The notes under the pieces were generated by a model. It saw only the letters and a program-made list of their open reading frames with translations, did not search any database and was not told the origin of the DNA. The position numbers were made by a program, and so were the translations under genes. This document shows, piece by piece, positions 16,343-25,350 of a DNA stretch of 64,000 bases; within the stretch, counting starts at the first letter, position 1, and each line of letters starts with the position of its first letter. The stretch is from positions 62,001 through 126,000 of the forward strand of contig JAFEAE010000019.1 of the NCBI GenBank assembly GCA_018266575.1. Reading direction: 5' to 3'. Source of the DNA: Bacteroidota bacterium (lineage in GTDB: Bacteria > Bacteroidota > Bacteroidia > Chitinophagales > Chitinophagaceae).

Positions 16343-18787
16343 CTAGCTTCTCACCTTCACTCCTTTCGGATCGTATATCGGCCCTTTTACAATTTTTGCA
16401 GCAACCCAATCACCAAAAACCAACACTTCTGTTTCGGTGCCCGCAACAGCGAGTTCATTTGGCAAATAGGCAAACGCAATCGATGATTGTATACTCACAC
16501 CAAACGAACCCGACGTAACACGGCCTGCAATTTTTCCGTTCACACGCACCGGTTCGTTGCCAAGCACAATTGCTCTCGGGTTATTCAACACCATCGTCGC
16601 CAATTTCTTTTTGCCAACATGTTCAAGCATTGCTTTTCTGCCTAAGAAATCTTTGTCTTTTGCAACGGCAAAATTTAATCCCGCTTCCTGAGGTGTTTCA
16701 TCCGGGCTTATATCAGATCCCCAATACAAATAACCTTTTTCTGCACGCAACGAATCAATTGCTTTATAACCACATGCAACCATTCCGAATTGTTGCCCGG
16801 TTTTCCATAGCAATTCCCACAATTGCATTCCATGTTTTACGTCCGCATAAATTTCATAACCCAATTCGCCAACAAATGTTACACGAACCAATTGCACAGG
16901 GATGTCGCCAATTGTTGTTTCACGCATACTTAAAAAAGGCATTGCTCCAGTTGATAAATCCTGCTTTGTTAGTGGCGATAAGATATCTCTCGTCAACGGG
17001 CCCCAAACCCCAAAGCAAGTCAATGCAGCAGTAACATCTTTCAGTACTACAGAACCATCCGTTGGCAAATGATCCGTTAACCATGCCATATCGTGACTAT
17101 TCAATGCTGTGCCTGAGATCATGCGGAATTTATCTGCAGTAATTTGTGTTATGGTTACATCGCTTTCAATGCCGCCACGTTTGTTGAGCATTTGTGTGTA
17201 TGTAACAGAACCGGCGCCCTTATTGATTTTGTTGGCACATAAATATTCCAAATACGCGGCAGCACCGTTGCCGGAAATTTCAATTTTAGAGAAAGAAGAT
17301 TCATCAAACAATCCTGATTTTTCTCTTGTGGCCAATGCTTCCGTTACAATTGCCGTGCTCCAGTTTTTTCCTGCCCAACCGGCAGGGCGCAAATATTCAT
17401 AGGCAGCATTTTCATTTGATGCATAATAATTCACTCGCTCCCATCCTGATTTTTCACCAAACACAGCTCCATGATTTTTGTGCCATTCATAAGCAGAACT
17501 CATCTTCAACGGCCTTCCAGCTTTGCGTTCATCGCCGGGATAACGGATATCATAATACATTTCATAATTCTCCACCACTTTCGCAAGTGTGTAAGATCCT
17601 GATTTGTATTGCGCACCAAAACGGCGCACATCCATCTCCCAAAGGTCCATCGTTGGTTGCCCGTCGAGCAGCCATGCAGCCATTTCGCGGCCAACACCAC
17701 CAGCACCTGCAATACCATGCGCACAAAAACCGGCAGCAACAAAAAAACCTTTTACGGATGTAGGGCCAAGACAAAATTCATTATCCGGGGTAAATGCTTC
17801 CGGGCCATTAATTATTTTACGCACAGGTGCTGCAGCCATCGCAGGCACACGCATGGAAGAATTCACTGCAATTTCTTCAAATCGGTGCCAGTCTTCTTCC
17901 AGTAATTTTCCATTAAAATCTTTAGGCACATTATCAATAAGGTCTTCATTCAAAAATGCGTATGCAGAATGCCTTTCATATCCGCCCATTACCAATCCTG
18001 CACCATCTTCGCGGTAATACACTAAATTATCGGGGTCGCGAAGTGTAGGCAAATGCGGATCATTCTTACTCACTTTACGAAATGCAGCAGTCACAAGGTA
18101 TTGATGGCTCATCGGAATGATCGGTACACGCACGCCAACCATCCTTCCTAACTCAGGCGTATATAATCCGCATGATGCAACAACCATTCCTGTTTTTATT
18201 TCGCCTTTATCCGTTGTTACAGAAATCACCTGGTTATTTCGTGTATTGATTGCCGTTACCCTTGTATGTTGAAGTATTTTCACGCCCATACGTTTTGCTT
18301 CTTTCGCCATGGAGGTACAAAGCAAACTCGGGTCTAAATACCCATCTGTCGGCAGATACGTTGCGGCCAGCACATGTTCTGTGGACATCAATGGAAATAA
18401 TTCCTGTGCACGTTGCGGCGAAATTTCTTCCAATGGTAATCCAAACGTTGTTGCCCATGCAACTTGCCTTTTCAATTCCTGCACACGCTCGGGTGTACAA
18501 GCCAACCGGATACCACCGCACTCCACCCAACCCGGATCAGTTTCCGGGTCTTTCGATAATTTCCTGTACAATTCCGCGCTGTACATCATCATCGATGTAA
18601 GCGTTACAGAACCTCGCAATTGACCGACCAATCCCGCCGAATGAAATGTGGAGCCACTCGTTAACTCACTGCGTTCGATCAATACTACATCTGTTTCGCC
18701 TCTTTCTGCAAGGTGATATGCAATTGATGCCCCTGCAACACCACCACCTATAATAACTATTCTTGCCTGATCCGGAAAGTTGTTCAT
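16343..18787 (-). CDS. FAD-dependent oxidoreductase with GcvT domain (dimethylglycine/sarcosine dehydrogenase-like)
   Basis: The 814-residue protein has a DAO-type FAD domain (residues 9-380; dinucleotide motif IIGGGVAGASIAYHL), an FAO-type linker domain (about 385-435), and a C-terminal aminomethyltransferase (GcvT) and GcvT-C domain (about 440-814). The histidine in TSGSTFHSAGL corresponds to the one that covalently binds FAD in dimethylglycine dehydrogenase. Such enzymes oxidatively demethylate N-methylated amino acids and pass the methylene group to tetrahydrofolate on the GcvT domain. Its start overlaps the kinase gene's end by four bases (ATGA), so the two are translationally coupled. 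The exact substrate is not decided by sequence. Confidence 0.9.
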   Translation of the reverse strand: MNNFPDQARIVIIGGGVAGASIAYHLAERGETDVVLIERSELTSGSTFHSAGLVGQLRGSVTLTSMMMYSAELYRKLSKDPETDPGWVECGGIRLACTPERVQELKRQVAWATTFGLPLEEISPQRAQELFPLMSTEHVLAATYLPTDGYLDPSLLCTSMAKEAKRMGVKILQHTRVTAINTRNNQVISVTTDKGEIKTGMVVASCGLYTPELGRMVGVRVPIIPMSHQYLVTAAFRKVSKNDPHLPTLRDPDNLVYYREDGAGLVMGGYERHSAYAFLNEDLIDNVPKDFNGKLLEEDWHRFEEIAVNSSMRVPAMAAAPVRKIINGPEAFTPDNEFCLGPTSVKGFFVAAGFCAHGIAGAGGVGREMAAWLLDGQPTMDLWEMDVRRFGAQYKSGSYTLAKVVENYEMYYDIRYPGDERKAGRPLKMSSAYEWHKNHGAVFGEKSGWERVNYYASNENAAYEYLRPAGWAGKNWSTAIVTEALATREKSGLFDESSFSKIEISGNGAAAYLEYLCANKINKGAGSVTYTQMLNKRGGIESDVTITQITADKFRMISGTALNSHDMAWLTDHLPTDGSVVLKDVTAALTCFGVWGPLTRDILSPLTKQDLSTGAMPFLSMRETTIGDIPVQLVRVTFVGELGYEIYADVKHGMQLWELLWKTGQQFGMVACGYKAIDSLRAEKGYLYWGSDISPDETPQEAGLNFAVAKDKDFLGRKAMLEHVGKKKLATMVLNNPRAIVLGNEPVRVNGKIAGRVTSGSFGVSIQSSIAFAYLPNELAVAGTETEVLVFGDWVAAKIVKGPIYDPKGVKVRS

Positions 18788-19710
18788 GATTTATACTTTA
18801 GTTGTTCCAAAACTTCTTTGTATTGGCTGCCTGTAATTTCAGGTAAAACAGAATTCCATTTTTTTAATCCCCATTGCCTGAAATCAAAATCAATATGCGA
18901 AACAGCTTCCTGTATGGAAGCCCACATCACCCACCCAAAACGTGCGATCATCGACCATGCAATTGCCCTTGCAATTTTTTCCGGGCGGTGCTTCTGCCAG
19001 TACGCATCGCATAAAATAGTAAGTTCTTCATTGGAAAAAAAAGATTCACTCGCAAGATTCCCTATATCAAACGACGCTTCGTTCTGCCCGGAATATTCAT
19101 AGTCGATGATCCAGATTTTTTCTCCATCATCCAAAAAATTTTCTGCCAATAAATCATTATTGCAAGGCACCAATGGCTCTGCGGTTTTTACCAGTGTTTT
19201 TTCGAGTTCAAGTATCAATTGCTCAACCGATAAATAATTGTCAGGCAAAAAATATTTTTTTTCTAAAACAGTTTCGAGATATTTTTTCCGGATAGAGGGA
19301 AAATAGAACTCGCCATGAAACGCCTCACCGGAATGAAGCTGCCTTAATGCGTAGGCAATGCGTGGTAATAATTTATGTTGCTCGCGTATGGTATGCGCAT
19401 GCAAAGTCTGAGCGTCGATCCAATCAATCAATAACACATTTTCATCAGGTAAGGCATCAACAACAGCAGCGCCAACCCCCGACTGATGCGCCCTTGCTGT
19501 ATTGATCCGTTCATGCTCGCGGTCTATCCCCAGCATCGAAGTTGCGGTATCGCTCACGCGCATTACATAACTTTTAGCAGGTGTATCAATGCGGTAGTTG
19601 ATGTTTGTCAGGCCACCGCCCAAAGCCGAAATTTTTGTAGCCCCTGCAAGCGCGGGTAATCTTGCCATCAGCAATTTCAATCGTTCATTATGCAACAAAT
19701 CGTCACGCAT
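18784..19710 (-). CDS. choline-kinase-like phosphotransferase
   Basis: The 308-residue protein has the APH/choline kinase fold. It has a GGGLTNINYRI loop for nucleotide (31-41), VMRVSD with the ATP lysine position replaced by Arg, the Brenner box CNNDLLAENFL (catalytic Asp with the following Asn), and the choline-kinase motif IDYEYSGQNEASFDIGN with the metal-binding Asp. The family includes LicA, which phosphorylates choline. It lies between a choline/amino acid-type permease and a dimethylglycine-dehydrogenase-like enzyme, which supports an amino-alcohol or methylated-amine substrate. His of the usual HND box is replaced (CNND). Aminoglycoside phosphorylation is less likely in this context. 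Confidence 0.82.
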   Translation of the reverse strand: MRDDLLHNERLKLLMARLPALAGATKISALGGGLTNINYRIDTPAKSYVMRVSDTATSMLGIDREHERINTARAHQSGVGAAVVDALPDENVLLIDWIDAQTLHAHTIREQHKLLPRIAYALRQLHSGEAFHGEFYFPSIRKKYLETVLEKKYFLPDNYLSVEQLILELEKTLVKTAEPLVPCNNDLLAENFLDDGEKIWIIDYEYSGQNEASFDIGNLASESFFSNEELTILCDAYWQKHRPEKIARAIAWSMIARFGWVMWASIQEAVSHIDFDFRQWGLKKWNSVLPEITGSQYKEVLEQLKYKS

Positions 19711-19852
19711 TGGGATTTACGATGTAAGATGTGGGATGTACAATTTCTGAGCATAGTTTTCAGTCATCAGTCCGCAGTTTTCAGTGCTTAAATTCCCTTT
19801 TTTGTTTTTAGCCTTTTCAATTTTAGTTTTTCTTTTGGGGTAATCAGCATTT

Positions 19853-19899
19853 GTACACTATTAAGCATCGTTGCGTCGCACTCTTGTACTGCAACAATT
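19853..19899 (+). repeat. dispersed repeat, core CATCGTTGCGTCGCA
   Basis: This copy reads GTACACTATTAAGCATCGTT and then GCGTCGCACTCTTGTACTGC, followed by AACAATTC. It lies within the operon, between the small ORF and the kinase gene. Confidence 0.7.
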
Positions 19900-19903
19900 C
19901 CTT

Positions 19904-20086
19904 TCAACTTTGGTACTCTCGGTAAAGTGCTTTCAAATTTCGGTTATACTTCGATGTTAGTGAACAGTAATCAGCCAGTGGTCTGAAATCCATTCTTTTT
20001 TTACTATCCTCGGTTACAAAACATTCTATCGAGTATCTTCCAGCTTCTATCTTCTTACATCTCACAAAAATCACTTCAATTTTCAA
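19904..20086 (-). CDS. hypothetical 60-residue protein, possible TTG start overlapping the permease stop
   Basis: The frame has coding-like composition (KKIEAGRYSIECFVTEDS, then KKRMDFRPLADYCSLTSKYN). A TTG at 20086 overlaps the permease stop codon as TTGA, a coupling arrangement. The first ATG in this frame is at 20149, which would overlap the permease by 67 bases, so I prefer the TTG. I recognise no family. It may be a real small gene or the 3' remnant of a larger one cut short by recombination near the adjacent repeat. Confidence 0.4.
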   Translation of the reverse strand: MKIEVIFVRCKKIEAGRYSIECFVTEDSKKRMDFRPLADYCSLTSKYNRNLKALYREYQS

Positions 20087-21666
20087 CTCTCTATCGTTCT
20101 CTTCGGGCCAGTAAACCACTTTTTCACCGACAGGTTCCACCAAATCCATAACAACAACAATGTAATCCCCACCAGGATCGGCGCATAATTTACAGCCACC
20201 CAGGTAAAGTTTTTATCGCCCGGAACTGCAGCCGGTTCAAAAGGAAGAATGAAATAAATAGTGATGACAATAATTTCAGCTACAGCAACAAGGTTCATCC
20301 ATTTATATTTGTTGCCGAGGTTCCATTGTCCTTGCATGAAATCATCTCCTTTGCGCCAACGCAACCATATTGGTATGAGAAATGCAAGATAAAGCCCGAT
20401 GATCCCAATAGAAACGACAGCATAAAATGCAGTAGGTATTCCGCGTGGGCTTTTCCATAATGCAGGAAGCGTAATAATAATCCCGATAACCGCTGAAGCA
20501 AGTACCGCGTTCAACGGAACATATTTTTTATTCACTTTCGACCAGCGTTTGTGACCGGGGATGGCGCCATCACGTGAAAATGCATACATCATCCGGGAGC
20601 ACGATGTGAGACATGCGATCGCACAAAATAACTGTCCTGCCGTTGAAATGATCAGCACAATTTTAAACATCATCGGTGTAAGCGCATGATATAAAATGGT
20701 AATTACCGAACCGGCGCCATACGGATTTACATTCGCGTCAAAAGAGCTTACTTCATCGGGCTTTGTAGCAGCAAATAAAAATGCGATCAATAAAATATAG
20801 CCTCCAACTGCAGAATAAAAAATAGATTTCCATATCCCTTTTGCTGCGGTAAGGTGCGCCCCATGCGTTTCTTCGGAAAGATGCGCCGATGCGTCAAACC
20901 CGGTGATTGTGTATTGCGTTAATAAAAACCCCAGCGGCAAAACATATAACCAATACATCGTGCTTCCCGCAAAACCCGAGTTATTGATCTGCGTTGTAAA
21001 TACCCATTTTGCACTTTGATGTTCAGAAGGAACAAAAATCAAAATAGCAATTACCAATGCAGCGCCGAACACATGCCACCAAACAGAAATATTATTAAAG
21101 AGCGCCTGCACTTCACTACTGAAACAATTCAGCATTGTAATGATCGCCATAATGATGATGAACCAGAAAAATTGTTGCTGTATATAATCGCCGCCAAAAA
21201 AAGTGGAAGCATACGAGGGTGAGTATGCGCTCAACGTAATATTTAAAAAAGTAGCAGCACCATAAACCACTGATGCATTTATGGCAAGCAAACCAATAAA
21301 ATTTAACCAGCCTGTAAAAAAACCAGCTTTGGCCCCGCCCAATTTTGATGCCCACCAATAAATCCCCCCCGAAGTGGGATAAGCAGAAGCAAGTTCGGCC
21401 ATGCAAAAACCAATGATCAGGATAAAAAACGAAATCAATGGCCAGCCAATAGAAATTGCGATCGGCCCGCCATTATTCCATGCCTGGCTGAATGTAGTGA
21501 AGCATCCGCTGAGAATGGAAATAACCGAAAATGAAATGGCAAAGTTGGAAAAGCCCGACCATGAACGCTTTAACTCCTGTTTATAGCCAAGAGCAGCAAG
21601 CAAATGCTCGTCGTGAGAAGAATGATGATGTTTGTTTTGGTTATCGGTTTTATTTGCAGCAGCCAT
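20083..21666 (-). CDS. APC-superfamily amino acid/choline-type permease
   Basis: The 527-residue membrane protein has about twelve helices. It begins with a soluble His-rich stretch (HHHSSHDEH) and then LAALGYKQELKRSWSGFSNFAISFSVISIL, the opening typical of the amino acid/choline transporter subfamily that contains yeast Hnm1 and Uga4. Conserved features include GWPLISFFILIIGFCMAELASAYPTSGG and the helix 6 segment TITGFDASAHLSEET. It should import an amino acid, choline or a related amine. It is the first gene of the operon with the kinase and the flavoprotein. Confidence 0.88.
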   Translation of the reverse strand: MAAANKTDNQNKHHHSSHDEHLLAALGYKQELKRSWSGFSNFAISFSVISILSGCFTTFSQAWNNGGPIAISIGWPLISFFILIIGFCMAELASAYPTSGGIYWWASKLGGAKAGFFTGWLNFIGLLAINASVVYGAATFLNITLSAYSPSYASTFFGGDYIQQQFFWFIIIMAIITMLNCFSSEVQALFNNISVWWHVFGAALVIAILIFVPSEHQSAKWVFTTQINNSGFAGSTMYWLYVLPLGFLLTQYTITGFDASAHLSEETHGAHLTAAKGIWKSIFYSAVGGYILLIAFLFAATKPDEVSSFDANVNPYGAGSVITILYHALTPMMFKIVLIISTAGQLFCAIACLTSCSRMMYAFSRDGAIPGHKRWSKVNKKYVPLNAVLASAVIGIIITLPALWKSPRGIPTAFYAVVSIGIIGLYLAFLIPIWLRWRKGDDFMQGQWNLGNKYKWMNLVAVAEIIVITIYFILPFEPAAVPGDKNFTWVAVNYAPILVGITLLLLWIWWNLSVKKWFTGPKRTIES

Positions 21667-21830
21667 TCATCAAATATAAGTGATAGAATATTTGAAAAAT
21701 GGAAAGTGTCCGGGATTTTGATGGATTTTTTATAGCAAACGTTTGCGTGAAAGCATGAAATGGAACGAATTACACGAAGGCATAACATCTGCTTTCGTGT
21801 AGTTCGCCATAATTCGTGTATATATAACCG

Positions 21831-23162
21831 TTATTTAATTGCTTCCACTTCTATCACTGTGTCAATATCGCTTTTATCAGCATCTTTCAGATCGATCATG
21901 ACATAGTTATCCTGCAACACCTGGAACTTTAGTGTTTTACCATTGGAAAACTGCCGGACTGCTTTTACTTTGGTTGGTATTTTAATGAAGAACCTATCAT
22001 CATCTGTTTTAAAAAGATGGAGGTATATCTTGTTTCCTTTTTCTGTAATTGCTCCCCAGCTTTGGGGTTTCATAAAACCTGCATGGGATCCATAGATCGT
22101 TGTACCGTAGGTTTTGAGCCATTCGCCTACTTCCTGCAGGCGGCTGGTAAATTGCGGTTGTATATCACCGTTAGGGATCGGCCCGATGTTCAATAAAAGG
22201 TTTGCACCAAGCGCTGCATCTTTAATTAATAAGTGAATAATTTCTTTTGTTGACTTATAATTCCTGTCGGTAATATTAAAGCCCCATGAATCATTCATTG
22301 TAATGCAGGATTCGAGTGGCATTTTGGTGGATATCTCCTGGAAGCTAAGCCCAGAGTTATTTTCGCCGGGCAGGTCTTGCTCAAACATCTGAAAATCTTC
22401 CCCCGGAAAAGGCGTCATGTGGTGATTATTACCGATCAAACATTGAGGTTGCAATTTGTGTATCAGGCTATATATCTTGTCTAATTTCCAATCGATGCGC
22501 GGGCTTCTGTCGGCAGCGCCTTCAGGATTTGTCTGGTCCCAATAGCCATCAAACCACACACCGGCAATTTCTCCGTAATTAGTAAGCAGCTCTGTTAATT
22601 GGTTTTTCATGAATTGCAGGTATTTTGCATAATCACCTTTGCCTGTTCGTCCTGTTCCCTGCCCTGTCCTTCCCGTTTCATGCGGATAATCTTCGCGGTA
22701 CCAATCTAACAGTGAGTAATACACGAAAAGTTTGATGCCTTGTTTATGGCATTCTTCTGCAATTAATTTCACTGCATCTTTTCCCCAATGCGTATTGGTA
22801 ATTTTCCAATCGGACTGTTTGGTATCCCAATCGCTGAAACCATCATGATGCCTTGTAATAAGTGTTATATACTGCATGCCTGCATTCTTCGCTGTGCTTA
22901 CCCATTTCTGTGCATCAAAATCAACAGGGTTGAAAATATTTAATAAGCGTTTGTATTCGTCTATATGAATATTGCGGTTGTTCATCACCCATTCGCCATC
23001 GCCCAACACACTGAAAGCACCCCAATGAATGAACATTCCGAAACGTGCACTGTCAAACCACTTGCGAGCCTGCAGGTTTTCAGGTGATGGTACATAATTA
23101 TTTTGTGAGAAAGAAAAACAGACAGAAAAAATCAGTGAAAGAAAGACAGCAGGTTTTTTCAT
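21831..23162 (-). CDS. secreted alpha-L-fucosidase (GH29)
   Basis: The 443-residue enzyme has a signal peptide (MKKPAVFLSLIFSVCFSFSQ) and a GH29 TIM barrel. The opening WFDSARFGMFIHWGAFSV, the YITLITRHHDGFSDWDT block and the nucleophile strand GVWFDGYWD (Asp) are all seen. The C-terminal part (about 350-443) is the beta-sandwich domain. It removes terminal alpha-L-fucose from glycans in the periplasm or outside. Residues around 170-185 contain a GTGRTG/QGTGRTGKG micro-duplication in an exposed loop. The ATG at 23162 is preferred to the frame opening at 23189 because it gives a clean signal peptide. No other glycan genes are adjacent. Confidence 0.93.
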   Translation of the reverse strand: MKKPAVFLSLIFSVCFSFSQNNYVPSPENLQARKWFDSARFGMFIHWGAFSVLGDGEWVMNNRNIHIDEYKRLLNIFNPVDFDAQKWVSTAKNAGMQYITLITRHHDGFSDWDTKQSDWKITNTHWGKDAVKLIAEECHKQGIKLFVYYSLLDWYREDYPHETGRTGQGTGRTGKGDYAKYLQFMKNQLTELLTNYGEIAGVWFDGYWDQTNPEGAADRSPRIDWKLDKIYSLIHKLQPQCLIGNNHHMTPFPGEDFQMFEQDLPGENNSGLSFQEISTKMPLESCITMNDSWGFNITDRNYKSTKEIIHLLIKDAALGANLLLNIGPIPNGDIQPQFTSRLQEVGEWLKTYGTTIYGSHAGFMKPQSWGAITEKGNKIYLHLFKTDDDRFFIKIPTKVKAVRQFSNGKTLKFQVLQDNYVMIDLKDADKSDIDTVIEVEAIK

Positions 23163-23520
23163 GGCAATTATTTTAAACAATGTTAGCAAGAAAATAAAAA
23201 CGAGTAATAGAAATTTTAGCTGAGGATTATCACATGCTTTTATTTTTTTAACGCGAAAGAACTCAAATTGGTCTGACCGACAATTGTAGCTAAAAAAATG
23301 TCACAGACTCACAGATTGGTGAACACTTATAATTTAGTCGTCAGGCCGGGGCGGTCAGACGAGATGGCGCAATCAATCGGTTATCATAATCCTCATAATA
23401 AATCCGCGTTCTATTTTAAAAAGATTGCACACTGATGACGTCGATCATTATGATGCAATTAAGATTTGAGGAATTTACCATTTCCATATTTTCAAATTTT
23501 CACATTCGCTAAATAGTAGC

Positions 23521-23585
23521 ACTAACGATGAACGTAATGCGACGCAACGATGCTCAACCGGAGTTACTGACGCTGGCTCAATAAA
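23521..23585 (-). repeat. dispersed repeat, core CATCGTTGCGTCGCA (subtype B)
   Basis: Read on the reverse strand it contains AACTCCGGTTGAGCATCGTT and GCGTCGCATTACGTTCATCG. It matches the copy at 39622 over more than 50 bases and differs from the other copies outside the core. Confidence 0.7.
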
Positions 23586-23637
23586 AAATATTTTAGTTAA
23601 ACATCAAAGCCGCTAATTCGCAGACCGGCTGTAAACA

Positions 23638-23668
23638 AACCTATAAGGTTTTGAAAACCTTATAGGTT
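23638..23668. repeat. perfect 31-base palindrome
   Basis: AACCTATAAGGTTTT and AAAACCTTATAGGTT flank a single central G. There is no T tract after it, so it is not a typical terminator. A relative occurs at 57040-57072. Confidence 0.7.
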
Positions 23669-23673
23669 CATGC

Positions 23674-23708
23674 AAACAAAAATCCCGAAGTGTTTTGCTT
23701 CGGGATTT
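23674..23708 (-). terminator. rho-independent terminator of pdhB
   Basis: AATCCCGAAG (23681-23690) pairs with CTTCGGGATT (23698-23707). On the reverse strand the stem is followed by TTTTTG. It lies 19 bases beyond the stop codon. Confidence 0.82.
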
Positions 23709-23726
23709 ACTGTTATCAGCAAATTT

Positions 23727-24713
23727 CTATTTTTTCATGTACATTACTTCTTTGGCGAGTTTGACTGTTCTCGGAACATCGGGAAGTGCGTTTGCCACTA
23801 AGTTTGGTGCGTAGTGCAAGGGCGCATCCGCAGATGTGATACGGCGGATCGGCGCATCGAGATAATCAAAACCTTCTTTCTGGATATGGTAACTTAACTC
23901 TGAAGAAACAGATGCAAACGGCCATTGTTCTTCAACGATCACGAGGCGGTTTGTTTTTTTTACGCTTTCTAAAACAGTCATCCAGTCAAGCGGACGGATG
24001 GTACGCAGGTCAATCACTTCAGCGCTTACATTTTCTTTTTCCAATTCAGCGGCTGCACCTAAAGCCACTTTCATCATTTTATTGTAAGAAACGATGGTTA
24101 CATCTTTTCCTTGCTTCTTAATATCTGCTTTTCCGAGTTCGATATAATATTCTTCTTCCGGCACTTCGCTTTTGTCGCCATACATCACTTCACTTTCCAT
24201 GAATATCACAGGATCTTCTTCGTAACGGATCGATTGTTTCAACAAACCTTTTGCATCGTAGCCATTACTTGGGGAAACCACTTTTATGCCGGGGATATTT
24301 GCATAATAACTCTCGAAAGCAGTAGAGTGCTGAGCGCCTAATTGTCCGGCAGAACCATTGGGCCCGCGGAACACAATAGGGCAACCAACCTGTCCGCCGC
24401 TCATTGCCAACATTTTTGAAGCTGTATTTAAGATCTGGTCCAGAGCAAGGACAGCAAAGTTCCATGTCATATATTCAACAATCGGGCGCAAGCCATTTTG
24501 AGCTGCTCCAACGGCAACGCCGGTAAAGCCTAATTCAGAAATGGGCGTGTCAATAACACGTTTAGGGCCGAATTCGTCGAGCATTCCCTGGCTTACTTTG
24601 TAAGCGCCATTGTATTCTGCCACTTCTTCACCCATTAAAAAAACACGTTCATCGCGGCGCATTTCTTCGCTCATCGCTTCGCGTAAAGCTTCTCTGAAAG
24701 CAATTTGTCTCAT
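23727..24713 (-). CDS. pdhB: pyruvate dehydrogenase E1 component, beta subunit
   Basis: The 328-residue protein is the beta chain of the thiamine-diphosphate-dependent E1 heterotetramer, which decarboxylates pyruvate and loads acetyl groups on the E2 lipoyl domain. It has the typical opening MRQIAFREALREAMSEEMRR, the GEEVAEYNGAYKVSQGM region with the glutamate that activates the cofactor, the conserved PISELGFTGVAVGAA block, and the transketolase C-terminal domain (about 200-320). The alpha subunit is not adjacent; in many Bacteroidota the two are separate. Branched-chain 2-oxoacid dehydrogenase beta is a less likely alternative. Confidence 0.92.
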   Translation of the reverse strand: MRQIAFREALREAMSEEMRRDERVFLMGEEVAEYNGAYKVSQGMLDEFGPKRVIDTPISELGFTGVAVGAAQNGLRPIVEYMTWNFAVLALDQILNTASKMLAMSGGQVGCPIVFRGPNGSAGQLGAQHSTAFESYYANIPGIKVVSPSNGYDAKGLLKQSIRYEEDPVIFMESEVMYGDKSEVPEEEYYIELGKADIKKQGKDVTIVSYNKMMKVALGAAAELEKENVSAEVIDLRTIRPLDWMTVLESVKKTNRLVIVEEQWPFASVSSELSYHIQKEGFDYLDAPIRRITSADAPLHYAPNLVANALPDVPRTVKLAKEVMYMKK

Positions 24714-24852
24714 TCTGTGAAATTATTTGGAGTGGCAAAATTATTGGTAAACGGTGAAATGAGCAAATCGGGAATTAAGAATGAAATTTCATGCTTCAGG
24801 ACGAAAATTTCCGTAGATAAATACTGCAAGAATGTTCAGCTTCTCAATAAAC

Positions 24853-24860
24853 TATCTTTG
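24853..24860 (+). promoter_or_regulatory. probable -7 promoter box of the DinB gene
   Basis: TATCTTTG matches the Bacteroidota TAnnTTTG consensus exactly and lies 18 bases before the ATG at 24879. The -33 element is not clear. Confidence 0.55.
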
Positions 24861-24878
24861 CATTGAATACATTTTACA

Positions 24879-25337
24879 ATGAACCCAACTGCCATTCAAT
24901 TGCAAAAAATTGTTGCAGACTATTCTCCGCAATTAAGGAAAATAAATGAGGAAGATTATTCGGCAAAACCCAATCCGAAAAAATGGAGCAGGAAAGAAAT
25001 ACTCGGCCACCTGATCGATTCTGCACAGAGCAATATCCGCCGTTTTGTTGTTGCCCAATATGAAGATGTGCCGAAGATCGTTTATAACCAGGACGCATGG
25101 GTTACTATATCTAATTACCAGCATTACCCAACGCAGGATATTATAGAATTGTGGGCGTTGCTGAATAAACATATCTGCCAGATCCTTTCCAATGCTTCAC
25201 CGGAACTGCTGCAACGAAAATGCGCAACGAATAGCCCTGAACCTCATACCATCAAATGGCTTGCGGAAGATTATCTGAAACATTTGTTGCATCATCTGCA
25301 TCAAATACTAAACCTGGAACCTATTGCATATCCATAA
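24879..25337 (+). CDS. DinB-family protein
   Basis: The 152-residue four-helix-bundle protein has the metal-binding histidine pattern of the DinB/YfiT superfamily: KEILGHLIDSAQSN near residue 43 and EDYLKHLLHHLHQI near 135-145. Relatives are divalent-metal proteins, several of which act as thiol-dependent (bacillithiol or mycothiol) transferases. The specific reaction here is unknown. A good -7 box precedes the gene. It is convergent with the DUF6089 gene. Confidence 0.83.
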   Translation: MNPTAIQLQKIVADYSPQLRKINEEDYSAKPNPKKWSRKEILGHLIDSAQSNIRRFVVAQYEDVPKIVYNQDAWVTISNYQHYPTQDIIELWALLNKHICQILSNASPELLQRKCATNSPEPHTIKWLAEDYLKHLLHHLHQILNLEPIAYP

Positions 25338-25350
25338 AAATTTCTCTTCA

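Larger units (their letters stand above)
23163..23726. other. intergenic region with repeats
   Basis: This 564-base region has no credible gene. It holds the promoter region of the fucosidase gene (A/T-rich, near 23165-23260) and a G/C-rich patch, GTCAGGCCGGGGCGGTCAGA, at about 23340. It also holds one copy of the CATCGTTGCGTCGCA repeat in reverse, a 31-base perfect palindrome and the terminator of pdhB. Confidence 0.6.

Noticed and set aside
23340..23360. G/C-rich patch GTCAGGCCGGGGCGGTCAGA as an operator
   Set aside because: It has a direct repeat GTCAG but no palindromic pattern and no copy elsewhere that I can find.
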